Position numbers and translations under genes: made by a program
Assembly: GCA_934661755.1 (NCBI GenBank)
Contig: CAKUJM010000045.1
Coordinates: 1-22,082, forward strand
Length of the DNA: 22,082 bases
DNA from: an uncultured Lentisphaeria bacterium
Lineage (GTDB): Bacteria; Verrucomicrobiota; Lentisphaeria; Oligosphaerales; Oligosphaeraceae
Direction: 5' to 3'
The notes under the pieces: model-generated
What the model was told of the DNA's origin: nothing
Seen by the model: the letters and a program-made list of their open reading frames with translations, nothing else
The model's database searches: none
Shown: one piece after another, positions 9,001-16,260 of the stretch
How the letters are laid out: every line of letters begins with the position of its first letter
How positions within the stretch are numbered: position 1 is the first letter of the stretch

Positions 9001-12000
9001 CCACGACACCGTCGTCATCGGTGTCCTCATTGGTCGGGTCGGTGCCGTATTTCTGCTCCTCGCGGTTGGTCAGGCCGTCGCCGTCGGAGTCGACATCGCC
9101 GTCAAGCAGCACGCCGTCCGGATCCAGCGACTTCTGGTCGGTCGGGTCGGCGCCCTCGTTGCGCAGGATGTACTCGTAGTAGTTGTTCAGGCCGTCGCCG
9201 TCGTAGTCGCCATCGGCAGTCTCGTCAAGACTGCCAAAGTAGGTGTATTCCCACCAGTCCGGCAAGCCGTCGCCATCGGAGTCGCCATTCATGTACTCCT
9301 CCGGATCCAGGCACGCCAGGAAGGCGTCGTTCTTCAAGTCGCCGGCAAGACCTCCCTTCTTGCGCTCGTCCGCCAGGGCCTTCCGGGCCTGCCGCAGCAG
9401 CTCCGCATAGCGGTTGCGCTGGGCAACCGCCGCTTCGTAGGCCGCCTTGTCCTCTTCCTTGGCGTTGTCCGCGGTGCCCGCCTCGTACAGCTCATCGGCC
9501 TGCTTCACCCAGTAGTCATACGACGACTGCAGTCTCTCGACCACCGACACCATCTGCGACAGCTCGCTGTACAGCGGCGCGAAGAACTCGCCGTCCCGCC
9601 CGTAGTTGAACGGCAGGTACAGCGCGATGCCGCTGGAGTTCGATTCGTCCAGGAAGACGTCACGCATGCTCCGGATCTGATCCGCGCTGCGCGCCGTGTC
9701 CCAAATCCGGATCTCGTCGACCTCCATCGACAGCCGGTTGGCCGCCGACGGCAGATCGCCGATCACCAGGTCGCCGGCGGTGGCGGCGCCGAGCATGAAC
9801 TTGCACTCCTTCGTGAACGGCAGCTGCTCAACACCACCCTTGTTCAGGTAGATGGCAGCCTCGAATCTCGCCGTGTTGTCCTTCGGCTGGTTGAGCACCA
9901 CCGCCAGATGGCACCAGCCATCCGCCGACGCGATCCTCCAGCCCTCCGGAACCTCGTCGGCCCCGTAAAGCGGCGTTGCCGCGGACGCGCCGCTCCGCGG
10001 CTTGACCGCCACCATCGGGACGCCATTCTCCAGGTAGATCCGGAAGTCGCTGACCTTGTCCCTGCCGGCATAGGTCTTCTGCAGCAGCGTGCCATTGTCG
10101 CCGGAGTCATCCGCCAGGCGGAACCACAGCTCGATTGAGGTGCTGCGCATGGTGGCCATGCCCTTGATCTTCTCGATGACGCCGTGCGGGTTGAGACGCG
10201 CGGTGGCATGTCCGCTCTGGCTGATCACGACCTTCCCGTTGTCCGCGTCAAGCGCCGCAAGATAGTAGTCGTGCTCCTTCAGGATCAGGTCCAGGCCGCG
10301 GTTGATCCACGGGCGGTTCGGATCCAGGGGATCGGTGCCGAGGACCATGTACTCCTGGAAGTCGTCAAAGCCGTCGCCGTCGGTGTCACGCACGCACGGG
10401 TCGGTGCCGGTGATCTCCGGGACAGCCTTGCCATGCTCGGCTTCCTCGTTGTTGGTCAGGAAGTCACCATCCCAATCCAGATCGCCATCCTCCAGGTCAA
10501 TCACCGACGGATCGTCGAGGGCGTCGATGGAGACATTCTCCGAGGTGCCGAAAAGCACCAGCTTGGTGGTGGTGCGCACGCCATCGCCATCCTCGGTGAT
10601 GGTCTGGCTCACCTGGACATACTGTCTATCCACCCAGGTGAAGAACGAGCGCTGCTTCGACTGCGGATCCTTCGGATCATATCCCATCCGGAACTCGTTG
10701 AGGTCGGACACGCCGTCGCCATCGAAGTCGGTGGTGGCATCCGCGGTGGTCAGGTCGCCGAAGTGCTCCATCTCCCAGTCGTCGTCAATGCCGTCGCCGT
10801 CGGTGTCGACCTCCGGGACATTCGGCTCCGGGGGATCAGTCCAGGGCGATTCCTTGCTATCCGCCACCCTGACCGCCACGGTGGCCTTGATGGCAAGGAC
10901 AGTCCCGCCATCCAAAGCCACCACCACTGCCTGCAGATAGTCATCATGGGCAATGCCGGCGACATTCTTCAGATTCAATGACTCGGCGGAGCCAAGCGTG
11001 TCAAGCGGCGCCGCTTCGCCAGTCTTGTAGAGCTTGCCGTCGGCGACATTGTACTCCAGGTCGCCTTCGGCAAGACCGGCGGCATCCGGGGACTTCAGCC
11101 AGAAGTACTTGTAGTCAGCCTTGTCTCCCGAGCCATCAGTCTTGAACACATCAACAATGACAACTGCCATGGCGGTGTCCCCCGCGATGCTTCCCTGGCC
11201 CTTGTAGAGGATGGCCGGGGTCGCATCGGGGCTGTTGCTGGAGCGCATGTCGATGACAAGCGGCGACTGGCCGCCCTCAACCACCACGGGTGAAGTCGCC
11301 TTGAGGTTTATGAACTCCACCGGGCTGATCTCCTCAACCACCGCCGCCACCACCAATTGCAGATACGCACCTGCCGGCAGGTCGGCATCCGCGACCGCCT
11401 TCAGATCCAGACTCTCTTCCGTGCCAATGGGGCTCAGAACCTCATCGCCATTCTTAAGCTCATAGATGTATGCGCCTGGAACGGCTGGATCGTCCTTGGC
11501 GACGTACGACAAGTCGGCCTCAGCATAGCCGTTTTCGTCGATTGCCTTAAGCCAGAAGTATCTGTATGACACCTCACGCCCGGCCACATCCGTCTGCTCG
11601 ACAAGGATTTCCGCCTTGGCAACATCCGTATCCATGTAGAGCGCGGATGGCGTCTGCGACGGATTGGCAAGCGTGCGCAACGCAATTGACAGCTCGGTCA
11701 TTTCCGCATCCAGCACCCTGATCCCGGATCTGGTCATCACCGCCGCGTTGCGCCACCCGTTCTTCCAGTCACGGGCACTGGTAACCACACTGTCCCCGCA
11801 ATGGAGGTAGTACGGCGCCAGCGTGATGTCGTTGCGGATCGCGGTGTCCGTCTTCCCCGCAATTTCCGCCCTGCCCTTGAAATAGATGTCGTCAAAGCGG
11901 TAGTAGGCAACCAGGCCGTCTTCACTGCCAGTCAGCTGCTTGCCATTCCCGGCGGCCAATTCCGACTCCGTGCGGATGTCGCTCCAGAAGCGCAGTTCAT

Positions 12001-14890
12001 CCAATTCGCCGGAATAGCCTTCGCCGGCACGGGTGTAGACCTCGCCGGCACCGGCGGTCACCGGAGTCAGCTTGGCGGTCATGGAGGCGATCTCCTGCCC
12101 GTCGGCGTAGAGCTTCATGGCGTTCCTGGCGCCATCAAAGCTCATTGCCAGGTAGGTCCATTTATCGGACGGCACCGCAAAGTCCGCCACCAGATGGCTC
12201 TTGTCCTCGAAGTCGCCATCCTTGTTGGTGAATTTCATGTATGGGTGACCATCCTTCAGGCCCAGCTCGTAGTTGATGAGCGTCTTGTTGGCGGTCGCCA
12301 CCACCCGCGACACCAGCTTGCCATTGGCGTCATCCGCACCGGGACGCACCTTCGCCTCGACCGTGAAGGTCCCCATCGCAAAGCGCGATTGGCACGGCAG
12401 AAGCAGATAGCTGCCCTCGCTGCCATCGAACTTCAGCCAGCGATCGGTGAACGGACGATTCCAATCCGTGGCGGCATAGATGAAACCGCCGTCGGCATCC
12501 AGCAAATTATCGTATTCACTTTCTGCGTTGTCGGCAATACCATCATTGTCCGTATCTTTGCAGTATGGATCAGTTCCATATACATTGATCTCTACTGCAT
12601 TGTTTAAACCATCGCCATCATAATCTTCCAGATCATCGCGTATTCCATTATTGTCGCTGTCAAATTCCGTTGGATTAGTTCCGATCAAAAATTCATTATA
12701 GATGTCAATGCCATCCCCATCCTGATCCGATCTCATGCCAAATTCATGAGAATATGGCGACACAGTTGTTTTATTGATGGCTTCATTTAGCATATAGCCA
12801 TTATTATCAACCAGATGTCCCTCCAAAGGGGATCCTGCTGAAAACTCCGTAGATGCGCGGAAATACCATACCGCACGTGGATCAAACGGATTTTCGTGTC
12901 CGAATACAATTGCCTCCCTGTTATCGGCAATCAACTCACAGTCGACGCTCCCCCAATAGAGATTTCTCGTCCAATCGACTGTATCCTTTGGCTTGCCCGG
13001 CTTCGGCACCTTATATAGACGCGAACCACGTTGCCCACGTGCCCAAACGACAATTATCTGATTTCGCCCAGACTTAAGATATTTTGCGATGTCAGTTCCA
13101 TTATTATTTCCAACATCATTCCCGTTCACAACAATGCCAATGATGCTAGCCCTTTGGGTCGTTACCCATCTAAAAATTGCCTTCGATGGCTTGTGGTCCA
13201 GATTTATATACTTATGCATTGTGACACAAGCCATATCCACGCTTAAAATCTGCGAATCAGCAAAGTATACTCCATCTGCGTGCATTCCGGTTTCACCAAC
13301 TTGCTGTTTTTCGAGCAAGTATTGAAACAATCCATGTGCACGTATCGGGTCCGCAAACTCTTCAACGTAAGCATTCCCTTTCAGTCGATAGTAATAACTG
13401 TCTGGCAAAAACCACTTTTCTATAGACCCACCCAACGCAGCATATGTCACGCCATGCTGATAACCACGAAGTCCACCAATGGTATTTTCATCCTTCCATA
13501 CTAGATTTTTCATCCACGAATCATCGCCTGCATACATTTCAACTTCCGTCGCGGGTTCCCCCTCTTTCCCGACGACAGAATAAGAAATTCCTGCAGGATC
13601 TATGCCTGGGATATCCCCCCAGTTTTCCACTCCCGGTTCGTTTTTTTCTGCATTGAAGAATTTATTCAAGTTCCAAATATTAACCCACCATTCCGGGAGA
13701 CCATCGCCATCCACATCATCAATGCCGTCAATCATCTTTGCATCGTCCCCAACAATAATCGCCCCTTTAAGACCAGCAAGCGCATATTCTTTGTTTTGAA
13801 ATTTGGCAAAATCCTCAATCTTTTCTCCGCCGTCATCAAAACGGTAGTACGCCTGTAACGGAAACTTATTGTGTGTGAAGTAATCGACGGCTTTTGCATT
13901 ACCGCTTGCCAGGTTTTGAAGTTTTGTATAGAGTTCGATGGGATCATCGGCATCCATATCACCGACAACCAGGTTGTCATAGCTTATAATTCCATTTACC
14001 GGAGTGGGAATGATTTTATCCGCCCAGTATTCTATTTGCTTTTCGGTACGCTCGGCATTCCAGAAACGGAATTCGTCAATCCTTATTCCATCATTTTTCT
14101 TGATAATAGCAGTTTTCCCTTCCTTATCAAAATCAATTTCTGAAATATCGTATAACGGCCGTGAAGCCATAACCCCAAGTTTATTGACATACAATCTCAA
14201 ACTACGCTTGTCCGGTGCCCAAACAAATGCGAGGTGCGTCCAGGTCTCTGGAACTAACTTCGCTGTTGCATTTTCCCTTTCGGAGTTTATGCCTCCGACA
14301 TAGGCAATCGTAGTCTCATCCTTTTTTATTTTTCCGACTGGGATTCCCTTCTCAATTCCAAGACTCCAGCCAAAATTAGTTTCCTTTGCCTTGTATTCAA
14401 AAAGAGTAACTGCATCATCCCCATTTAGAACATCGTCAGAAACCTTCACCCACATCTCCAGTGTAAAGCTACCAGAATATGCTTTATACTCCGCATATTG
14501 TTCCGCCTGCATCACACCGGTGGCAAAACGATTCGCATCTGGCAATTCAATATCACCATTGATTTTCCCCAGGTCCAATGAACGATTCGGAGCAGTCGTT
14601 GCTATGTAGTTAATCGTCCCGTTCTTTTCAATATCTTTTTTTATTTCCTCAATATAATCCCCGACAATAACATCTCCTTTTTTGAATTCAACCTCTCCGA
14701 GGGAAAAATCGCGTGCCGCCAAAACCACGCTCATTGGATGCACATGGCTAGAACCAAGCAACTTTTCGACATCATCGCATACCCCATCGTCATCAGTATC
14801 CAAAGGAGTTCCCCACACGCCGGCGGCCGGCAGCAGGAGGGCGAGGATGAGCATCATCAGAGTGAATTGTGGAAATGATTTTTTCGTCAT
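3047..14890 (-). CDS. Giant exported LamG/TSP3-repeat protein (putative calcium-binding surface adhesin)
   Basis: The product is about 3,947 residues in one uninterrupted frame. ATG 14890 is preferred because AAGAGGA ends six bases upstream; ATG 14896 is the alternative. A Sec signal peptide (about residues 1-27, basic start, hydrophobic core, ...PAAGVWG) is followed by alternating modules. Concanavalin-like LamG folds lie near 98-290, 817-1003, 1561-1767, 2011-2194 and 2664-2861. Asp-rich TSP3-type motifs (DxDxDG) cluster near 30-45, 717-794, 1357-1531, 1861-1977 and 2569-2642. Three 'YFWLK' modules lie near 1064-1209, 1210-1347 and 2901-3051. A charged coiled coil spans 1772-1857. Ig-like segments precede and follow a PPC-like domain (3314-3471). 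Two C-terminal GWN...GYW repeats start near 3784. No catalytic motif or anchoring signal was recognised. Role inferred: extracellular adhesion or glycan binding stabilised by calcium. Confidence 0.9.
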   Translation of the reverse strand: MTKKSFPQFTLMMLILALLLPAAGVWGTPLDTDDDGVCDDVEKLLGSSHVHPMSVVLAARDFSLGEVEFKKGDVIVGDYIEEIKKDIEKNGTINYIATTAPNRSLDLGKINGDIELPDANRFATGVMQAEQYAEYKAYSGSFTLEMWVKVSDDVLNGDDAVTLFEYKAKETNFGWSLGIEKGIPVGKIKKDETTIAYVGGINSERENATAKLVPETWTHLAFVWAPDKRSLRLYVNKLGVMASRPLYDISEIDFDKEGKTAIIKKNDGIRIDEFRFWNAERTEKQIEYWADKIIPTPVNGIISYDNLVVGDMDADDPIELYTKLQNLASGNAKAVDYFTHNKFPLQAYYRFDDGGEKIEDFAKFQNKEYALAGLKGAIIVGDDAKMIDGIDDVDGDGLPEWWVNIWNLNKFFNAEKNEPGVENWGDIPGIDPAGISYSVVGKEGEPATEVEMYAGDDSWMKNLVWKDENTIGGLRGYQHGVTYAALGGSIEKWFLPDSYYYRLKGNAYVEEFADPIRAHGLFQYLLEKQQVGETGMHADGVYFADSQILSVDMACVTMHKYINLDHKPSKAIFRWVTTQRASIIGIVVNGNDVGNNNGTDIAKYLKSGRNQIIVVWARGQRGSRLYKVPKPGKPKDTVDWTRNLYWGSVDCELIADNREAIVFGHENPFDPRAVWYFRASTEFSAGSPLEGHLVDNNGYMLNEAINKTTVSPYSHEFGMRSDQDGDGIDIYNEFLIGTNPTEFDSDNNGIRDDLEDYDGDGLNNAVEINVYGTDPYCKDTDNDGIADNAESEYDNLLDADGGFIYAATDWNRPFTDRWLKFDGSEGSYLLLPCQSRFAMGTFTVEAKVRPGADDANGKLVSRVVATANKTLINYELGLKDGHPYMKFTNKDGDFEDKSHLVADFAVPSDKWTYLAMSFDGARNAMKLYADGQEIASMTAKLTPVTAGAGEVYTRAGEGYSGELDELRFWSDIRTESELAAGNGKQLTGSEDGLVAYYRFDDIYFKGRAEIAGKTDTAIRNDITLAPYYLHCGDSVVTSARDWKNGWRNAAVMTRSGIRVLDAEMTELSIALRTLANPSQTPSALYMDTDVAKAEILVEQTDVAGREVSYRYFWLKAIDENGYAEADLSYVAKDDPAVPGAYIYELKNGDEVLSPIGTEESLDLKAVADADLPAGAYLQLVVAAVVEEISPVEFINLKATSPVVVEGGQSPLVIDMRSSNSPDATPAILYKGQGSIAGDTAMAVVIVDVFKTDGSGDKADYKYFWLKSPDAAGLAEGDLEYNVADGKLYKTGEAAPLDTLGSAESLNLKNVAGIAHDDYLQAVVVALDGGTVLAIKATVAVRVADSKESPWTDPPEPNVPEVDTDGDGIDDDWEMEHFGDLTTADATTDFDGDGVSDLNEFRMGYDPKDPQSKQRSFFTWVDRQYVQVSQTITEDGDGVRTTTKLVLFGTSENVSIDALDDPSVIDLEDGDLDWDGDFLTNNEEAEHGKAVPEITGTDPCVRDTDGDGFDDFQEYMVLGTDPLDPNRPWINRGLDLILKEHDYYLAALDADNGKVVISQSGHATARLNPHGVIEKIKGMATMRSTSIELWFRLADDSGDNGTLLQKTYAGRDKVSDFRIYLENGVPMVAVKPRSGASAATPLYGADEVPEGWRIASADGWCHLAVVLNQPKDNTARFEAAIYLNKGGVEQLPFTKECKFMLGAATAGDLVIGDLPSAANRLSMEVDEIRIWDTARSADQIRSMRDVFLDESNSSGIALYLPFNYGRDGEFFAPLYSELSQMVSVVERLQSSYDYWVKQADELYEAGTADNAKEEDKAAYEAAVAQRNRYAELLRQARKALADERKKGGLAGDLKNDAFLACLDPEEYMNGDSDGDGLPDWWEYTYFGSLDETADGDYDGDGLNNYYEYILRNEGADPTDQKSLDPDGVLLDGDVDSDGDGLTNREEQKYGTDPTNEDTDDDGVVDGVEVAMHSSPVHPMSVVVEKATGRLYTGSWDEFKGLDPRKYRADKAPNRSLQLAGAVELPDPDRFAVGAHVVDPLAVYRTQSGDFTLELWVRSETGNDSCKLFEYQAGDTKWGWRLELVDGIPQGVIFHGDDDRIQVGGVNHGGDLATPKLEAGVWTHLALVWTSGSRALNLYRDRLAKISSLPSSYNVDFGSQGQYARLGSPEASQMMVDEIRFWAEERTARQLEYWADRLIPSPVNSIISHVKTKDAATGREHNEFFTRYPYRLQAYYRFDDGGETVEDFAHFREDGYALEGLAITAEGDEKALKTHGVDDIDGDGMPEWWVNIWDLNSFPNAAKNYPGQWLSQTPGGLFFTSWQRALKWNDEGTEIEGIRGYQYGVVYTPLGGQLQYSTSYSGGTTWRNTGADGTTGIGAPEGAYAPDTKILSEDMAYVTMHKYVNINSKPTAASFKVVTVLGAKITGVVVNGKARTVDTNGLEGEIDITDDLKIGRNQIVVVWSRGEKDSPTVKIPKPGTTDTIDYVHHLFDGSVDCALTVDGNELIVLGHENPFDPRAAWYYRATTIDEPNLRASLFGCNSVDNNSYALNPAITGTNMDAQFANYAIMVDQDGDELDAYTEYLLGTNPRSKDSDNNGINDSEEDYDGDGISNALEANEFGTDPLCVDTDNDGTPDSVESLFNATDPDGNVIYAATDWNRPLNSLWMTCDGVDGSYLLMPHQSRFALGSFTIEAAIRPEDSSTDGVIVRRVVGTVFDGKPQLNYELGLENGRPYMKFSNKDGESSGSYLKARTAIKGKQTGADAENDWTYLAVSFDGKSNLMSIYVNGTKVAQAQSSYAPVTNGPALTFVRVGEGFKGDIDELRFWSAVRTGEQIKGSLTATLAGDEADLVAYYRFDDANQAARDPESEYFDRVADNFVGSARDWKNAWRNAAILKGGTSVGNDGTDFAVEVHAYSGGDSAVSEAYLGNGTTLPSDVLTAVITKPAVDPNGGAVSYLYYWLKVNESGQYAPGKLGYDGLNLVDKATGRTVQPSDVLGTNSTFDLDSKDSNGDAQVASGDRLQLVSVALDSAGTSLGVAVSGVVEIKNAEDNLDKILQALVITSPTADVSKPLGTRSLSVSVRNPNSAGGIAHISWYRNMVLVKSVGMSIGGNGATATFTLDDKDKIQDGDVWSFKVWFEAADHRRSVAAPPQLTAPAIKSDWVYIMIGEGFDKDEKEDDSNVGAPSQPLKVTLSPKNPDPQSIIYAIASGSKSDDGAKFNYYYQWYYKSVGSTQYVLAAGQNLAYWQPVVRAGGDDKDKNGDMGYTKGGLYTYILDTGDSLYCSVYAMDVMGRKSRNRVSESVTIGEDVSIGSSIYGPYEDNDQPERAKVIYPKTSWLSIGDSNIQSHTFKSVEDKDWVWFTVPATNSNRKWQVSFETNTGTMYGSGSKLTDNTNPNTALALYRRNDKTGKLDHLKDFADYIEDDNSGDGTIFARFRNLKLDPGIYYIEVYSQYRDPYDVLIPYQMHLYMELTNNAGDEPQWDTEGLASGKQAVELTPEKPGLTDKLVAKLNCKAWDGNGMQADRYDYIWYRNGIIVPFNGVISISDYTTESYLLKNAVPGKDTIDPGMTRKGDVWRCEVYPYSKEFGYGQPMKSNEVIIGASSWRMELQVSRQFASLGADTPVTDDLVIGWEANATFGYDASYDVALPTNLAPGENRPPLEHGMSYTYGLDNDYPCLSTDIRPYGKSSSWYLFIEMGDNQLDDIQKATLSWGQTAMPDSSAEGITITQMRQRSDGYFETVPGSAVKVEAATAGQVAIDIASLQTDGYGQKYAVFRVTIGAPDGLAQIRLNKGWNLVALPLTPLEPDVADVFSESGTKQYVGKVYKYDNGRYVDADTIEAARGYWVYSKAAATFKVSGAFENSVISLSEGWNIIGPVYDIDNFTESYRKAYPSVYESIAKKDGQLQIFEFKAESGTAAYEPTEKLEVGKGYWIKASRAVNLPVIENVKE
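6212..9025 (-). repeat. Internal duplication, copy 2 (within the giant gene)
   Basis: This segment encodes about residues 1956-2892 and repeats, in the same order, the block encoded by copy 1: a TSP3 motif with SSPVHPMSVV, a LamG domain, DGDGxPEWWVNIW, a beta-rich segment with VTMHKY and GHENPFDPRA, a TSP3 cluster (DSDNNGIxD), ATDWNRP, a second LamG domain, and DWKNxWRNAA. Copy 2 is GC-rich throughout and lacks short segments present in copy 1, mostly before and after the DGDGxPEWW element. Confidence 0.85.
11740..14800 (-). repeat. Internal duplication, copy 1 (within the giant gene)
   Basis: This encodes about residues 31-1050 and is homologous along its length to copy 2. It is about 250 bases longer because of insertions such as the region near YYYRLKGNAYVEEF. 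Its first three quarters use AT-rich codons while the last quarter matches the GC-rich background, so the two halves of the same duplicate have different composition. Confidence 0.85.
12500..14800. other. AT-rich block inside the giant gene
   Basis: Hand counts of 60-base lines give 27, 25 and 20 G+C (45, 42 and 33%) at 13321, 13861 and 14101, against 39 (65%) at 9121. The change is sharp near 12500, just inside the DTDNDG TSP3 motif region. On the other side GC-rich sequence resumes around 14810-14860, which encodes the signal peptide. The reading frame is intact and the encoded protein is homologous to GC-rich copy 2, which points to a transferred or recombined allele segment rather than a different gene. 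Confidence 0.75.
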
Positions 14891-15162
14891 TTTCATTCCT
14901 CTTGGGGTATTTGAATTGGTCATAGTCTTATGTGTAGTCATTAAATGGCGGCAACTGTCCCGGATTGGCATGAAATCGTCATATCCGGCGACAGTGCAAG
15001 ATGGAAAAATTGTGGGGCAAATCCCTCAAAACAGCATAAGATAATCCATATTCAGGATAATGCCATTCGCCGTAGCAAATATTTTCCGTCACGCAGGGCG
15101 GAGGGGTGGGAGGCGGCGCATGGGCATCGCCGTCGTCATTTTCGGGCGCCGTCGGCCGTCCG
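14891..15162. other. Intergenic leader of the giant gene
   Basis: About 270 bases separate the small membrane protein gene from the giant gene. The half nearest the giant gene is AT-rich and holds the ribosome site AAGAGGA (14897-14903, minus strand). Several weak -35/-10-like pairs exist on the minus strand but none stands out. A 63-codon ORF here starts inside the stop of the preceding gene and has no recognisable content; I do not call it. Confidence 0.5.
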
Positions 15163-15471
15163 TCATCCATTTGACTGTCGTTTTCGGCGGCAGGCCCGCC
15201 AGGCCCGCGGGACTCGTTGCTTGAAGGCGCGCACGACTGCTGGGCCGGCCAGGCAGGTGCCGGCCAGCAGCATCAGCCACGACAGCGCATAGACTCCGCC
15301 GGCGGCGGCCAGCCAGAGCCGCTGGCAGTCCGGGTGGCCGGCCGCCATCATTGCACACAGCGCCGCCCCGCCGTATCCGAACGGCACATTGACCGCAAGC
15401 AATATCACGCCGACGAACGGGCGCCAGCCGATCCGCCGCCAATGGAAGAATTTCAACAAGTGCCGGAACAT
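15163..15471 (-). CDS. Small two-helix membrane protein
   Basis: The 102-residue product has a basic N-terminus (MFRHLLKFFHWRR), a first hydrophobic helix around residues 17-44 (GVILLAVNVPFGYGG...), a second around 52-82 (WLAAAGGVYALSWLMLLAGTCLAG) and a basic tail. Both termini are therefore probably cytoplasmic by the positive-inside rule. It begins five bases after the rsmE stop, without a clear ribosome site, which suggests translational coupling. The NxPFGYGG and YxLSW features recall the small 'transporter suffix'-type membrane domains, but I am not sure of that match. Function unknown. Confidence 0.7.
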   Translation of the reverse strand: MFRHLLKFFHWRRIGWRPFVGVILLAVNVPFGYGGAALCAMMAAGHPDCQRLWLAAAGGVYALSWLMLLAGTCLAGPAVVRAFKQRVPRAWRACRRKRQSNG

Positions 15472-15476
15472 GGGTG

Positions 15477-16220
15477 TCAGCAGGCCGTGCCGCGCCGGGC
15501 GTAGAGGAATCCGAGCATTGCCGGCACGGCGGTCTCGACCCGGAGGATGCAATTTCCCAGGGTGACGGGGCGGCATCCGCAGTCGAGGAGCAGTCTTTCC
15601 TCTTCGGGTGCGAATCCGCCCTCCGGGCCGATCCAGAGGCACTGCACGGCGCCGGCGAATTGCGCATCCACCCGCATGGCGGCGGTGGCTTCCGCCGCCG
15701 GCGACGCCCCCAGGATTCCCGGCAGGCCGCCGTACGCCGCGACAGCATCGTTGAAGGCGCACGGCGGCATCAGCTGCGGGCGCCAGGGATTCATCGACTG
15801 CTTGACAGCGGCGGTGACCGCCGCCTCTCCGGGGCTGTCCGCGCCCGCTTCCGGCCGCGAGACTCCATGGCGGCAGACCATCGGCTGGATGGCCGCGACC
15901 CCCAGTTCGGTAGCCGCCTTCAGCACCAGGTCGAAATTTTTTCCGCGGGGGATGGCGGCGCACAGGGTGACTGTCCGTTCCGGCCGCGGGAGGCATTGCA
16001 CCGCCAGCACCCGCGCCACGGCATTCCGCGGCCGCCGTGCCGACGCGGGGTCCGGCAGCAACTCGCATTGCGCAATTGCGCCGCGGCCATTGAGCACTTG
16101 CAGCTGGTCTCCGGGGCGCAGCCGCAGCACCCGCAGCGCGTGCTGGGATTCGGACTCGTCCAGGGCGATCGTCGCATCGCCGGGTTCATATCCGGGTTGG
16201 TAGAATCTGCGTATTTGCAT
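15477..16220 (-). CDS. rsmE: 16S rRNA (uracil1498-N3)-methyltransferase RsmE
   Basis: The 247-residue product is a SPOUT-class SAM-dependent methyltransferase that makes m3U1498 in 16S rRNA of the 30S subunit. An N-terminal PUA-like region (to about residue 75, including HALRVLRLRPGDQLQVLNG) precedes the catalytic part. Family hallmarks are K(N)FDLVLKAATELGV near 94-107, the SAM-binding IGPEGGF at 197-203, and the C-terminal knot segment LGNCILRVETAVPA at 221-234. Length matches the family. It lies 40 bp after ssb and 5 bp before a small membrane protein gene on the same strand, so the three are probably cotranscribed. The ATG at 16220 has no strong ribosome site but agrees with the family N-terminus. 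Confidence 0.95.
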   Translation of the reverse strand: MQIRRFYQPGYEPGDATIALDESESQHALRVLRLRPGDQLQVLNGRGAIAQCELLPDPASARRPRNAVARVLAVQCLPRPERTVTLCAAIPRGKNFDLVLKAATELGVAAIQPMVCRHGVSRPEAGADSPGEAAVTAAVKQSMNPWRPQLMPPCAFNDAVAAYGGLPGILGASPAAEATAAMRVDAQFAGAVQCLWIGPEGGFAPEEERLLLDCGCRPVTLGNCILRVETAVPAMLGFLYARRGTAC

Positions 16221-16260
16221 AGGTCAGTGAATCGGATGGGGGGGGCGTCTTCCAGCTCCG

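Noticed and set aside
5621..10138. A 1505-codon open frame on the plus strand
   Set aside because: It is antisense to the giant gene, starts without a ribosome site, and its translation is a low-complexity Arg/Val/Ala/Asp-rich product of the complementary GC-rich codons. No domain is recognisable.
14979..15170. A 63-codon ORF overlapping the end of the small membrane protein gene
   Set aside because: The start overlaps the previous stop (ATGGATGA), which would allow coupling, but the product is Pro-rich at first and then unstructured, with no recognisable motif, and it lies in the leader of the giant gene.
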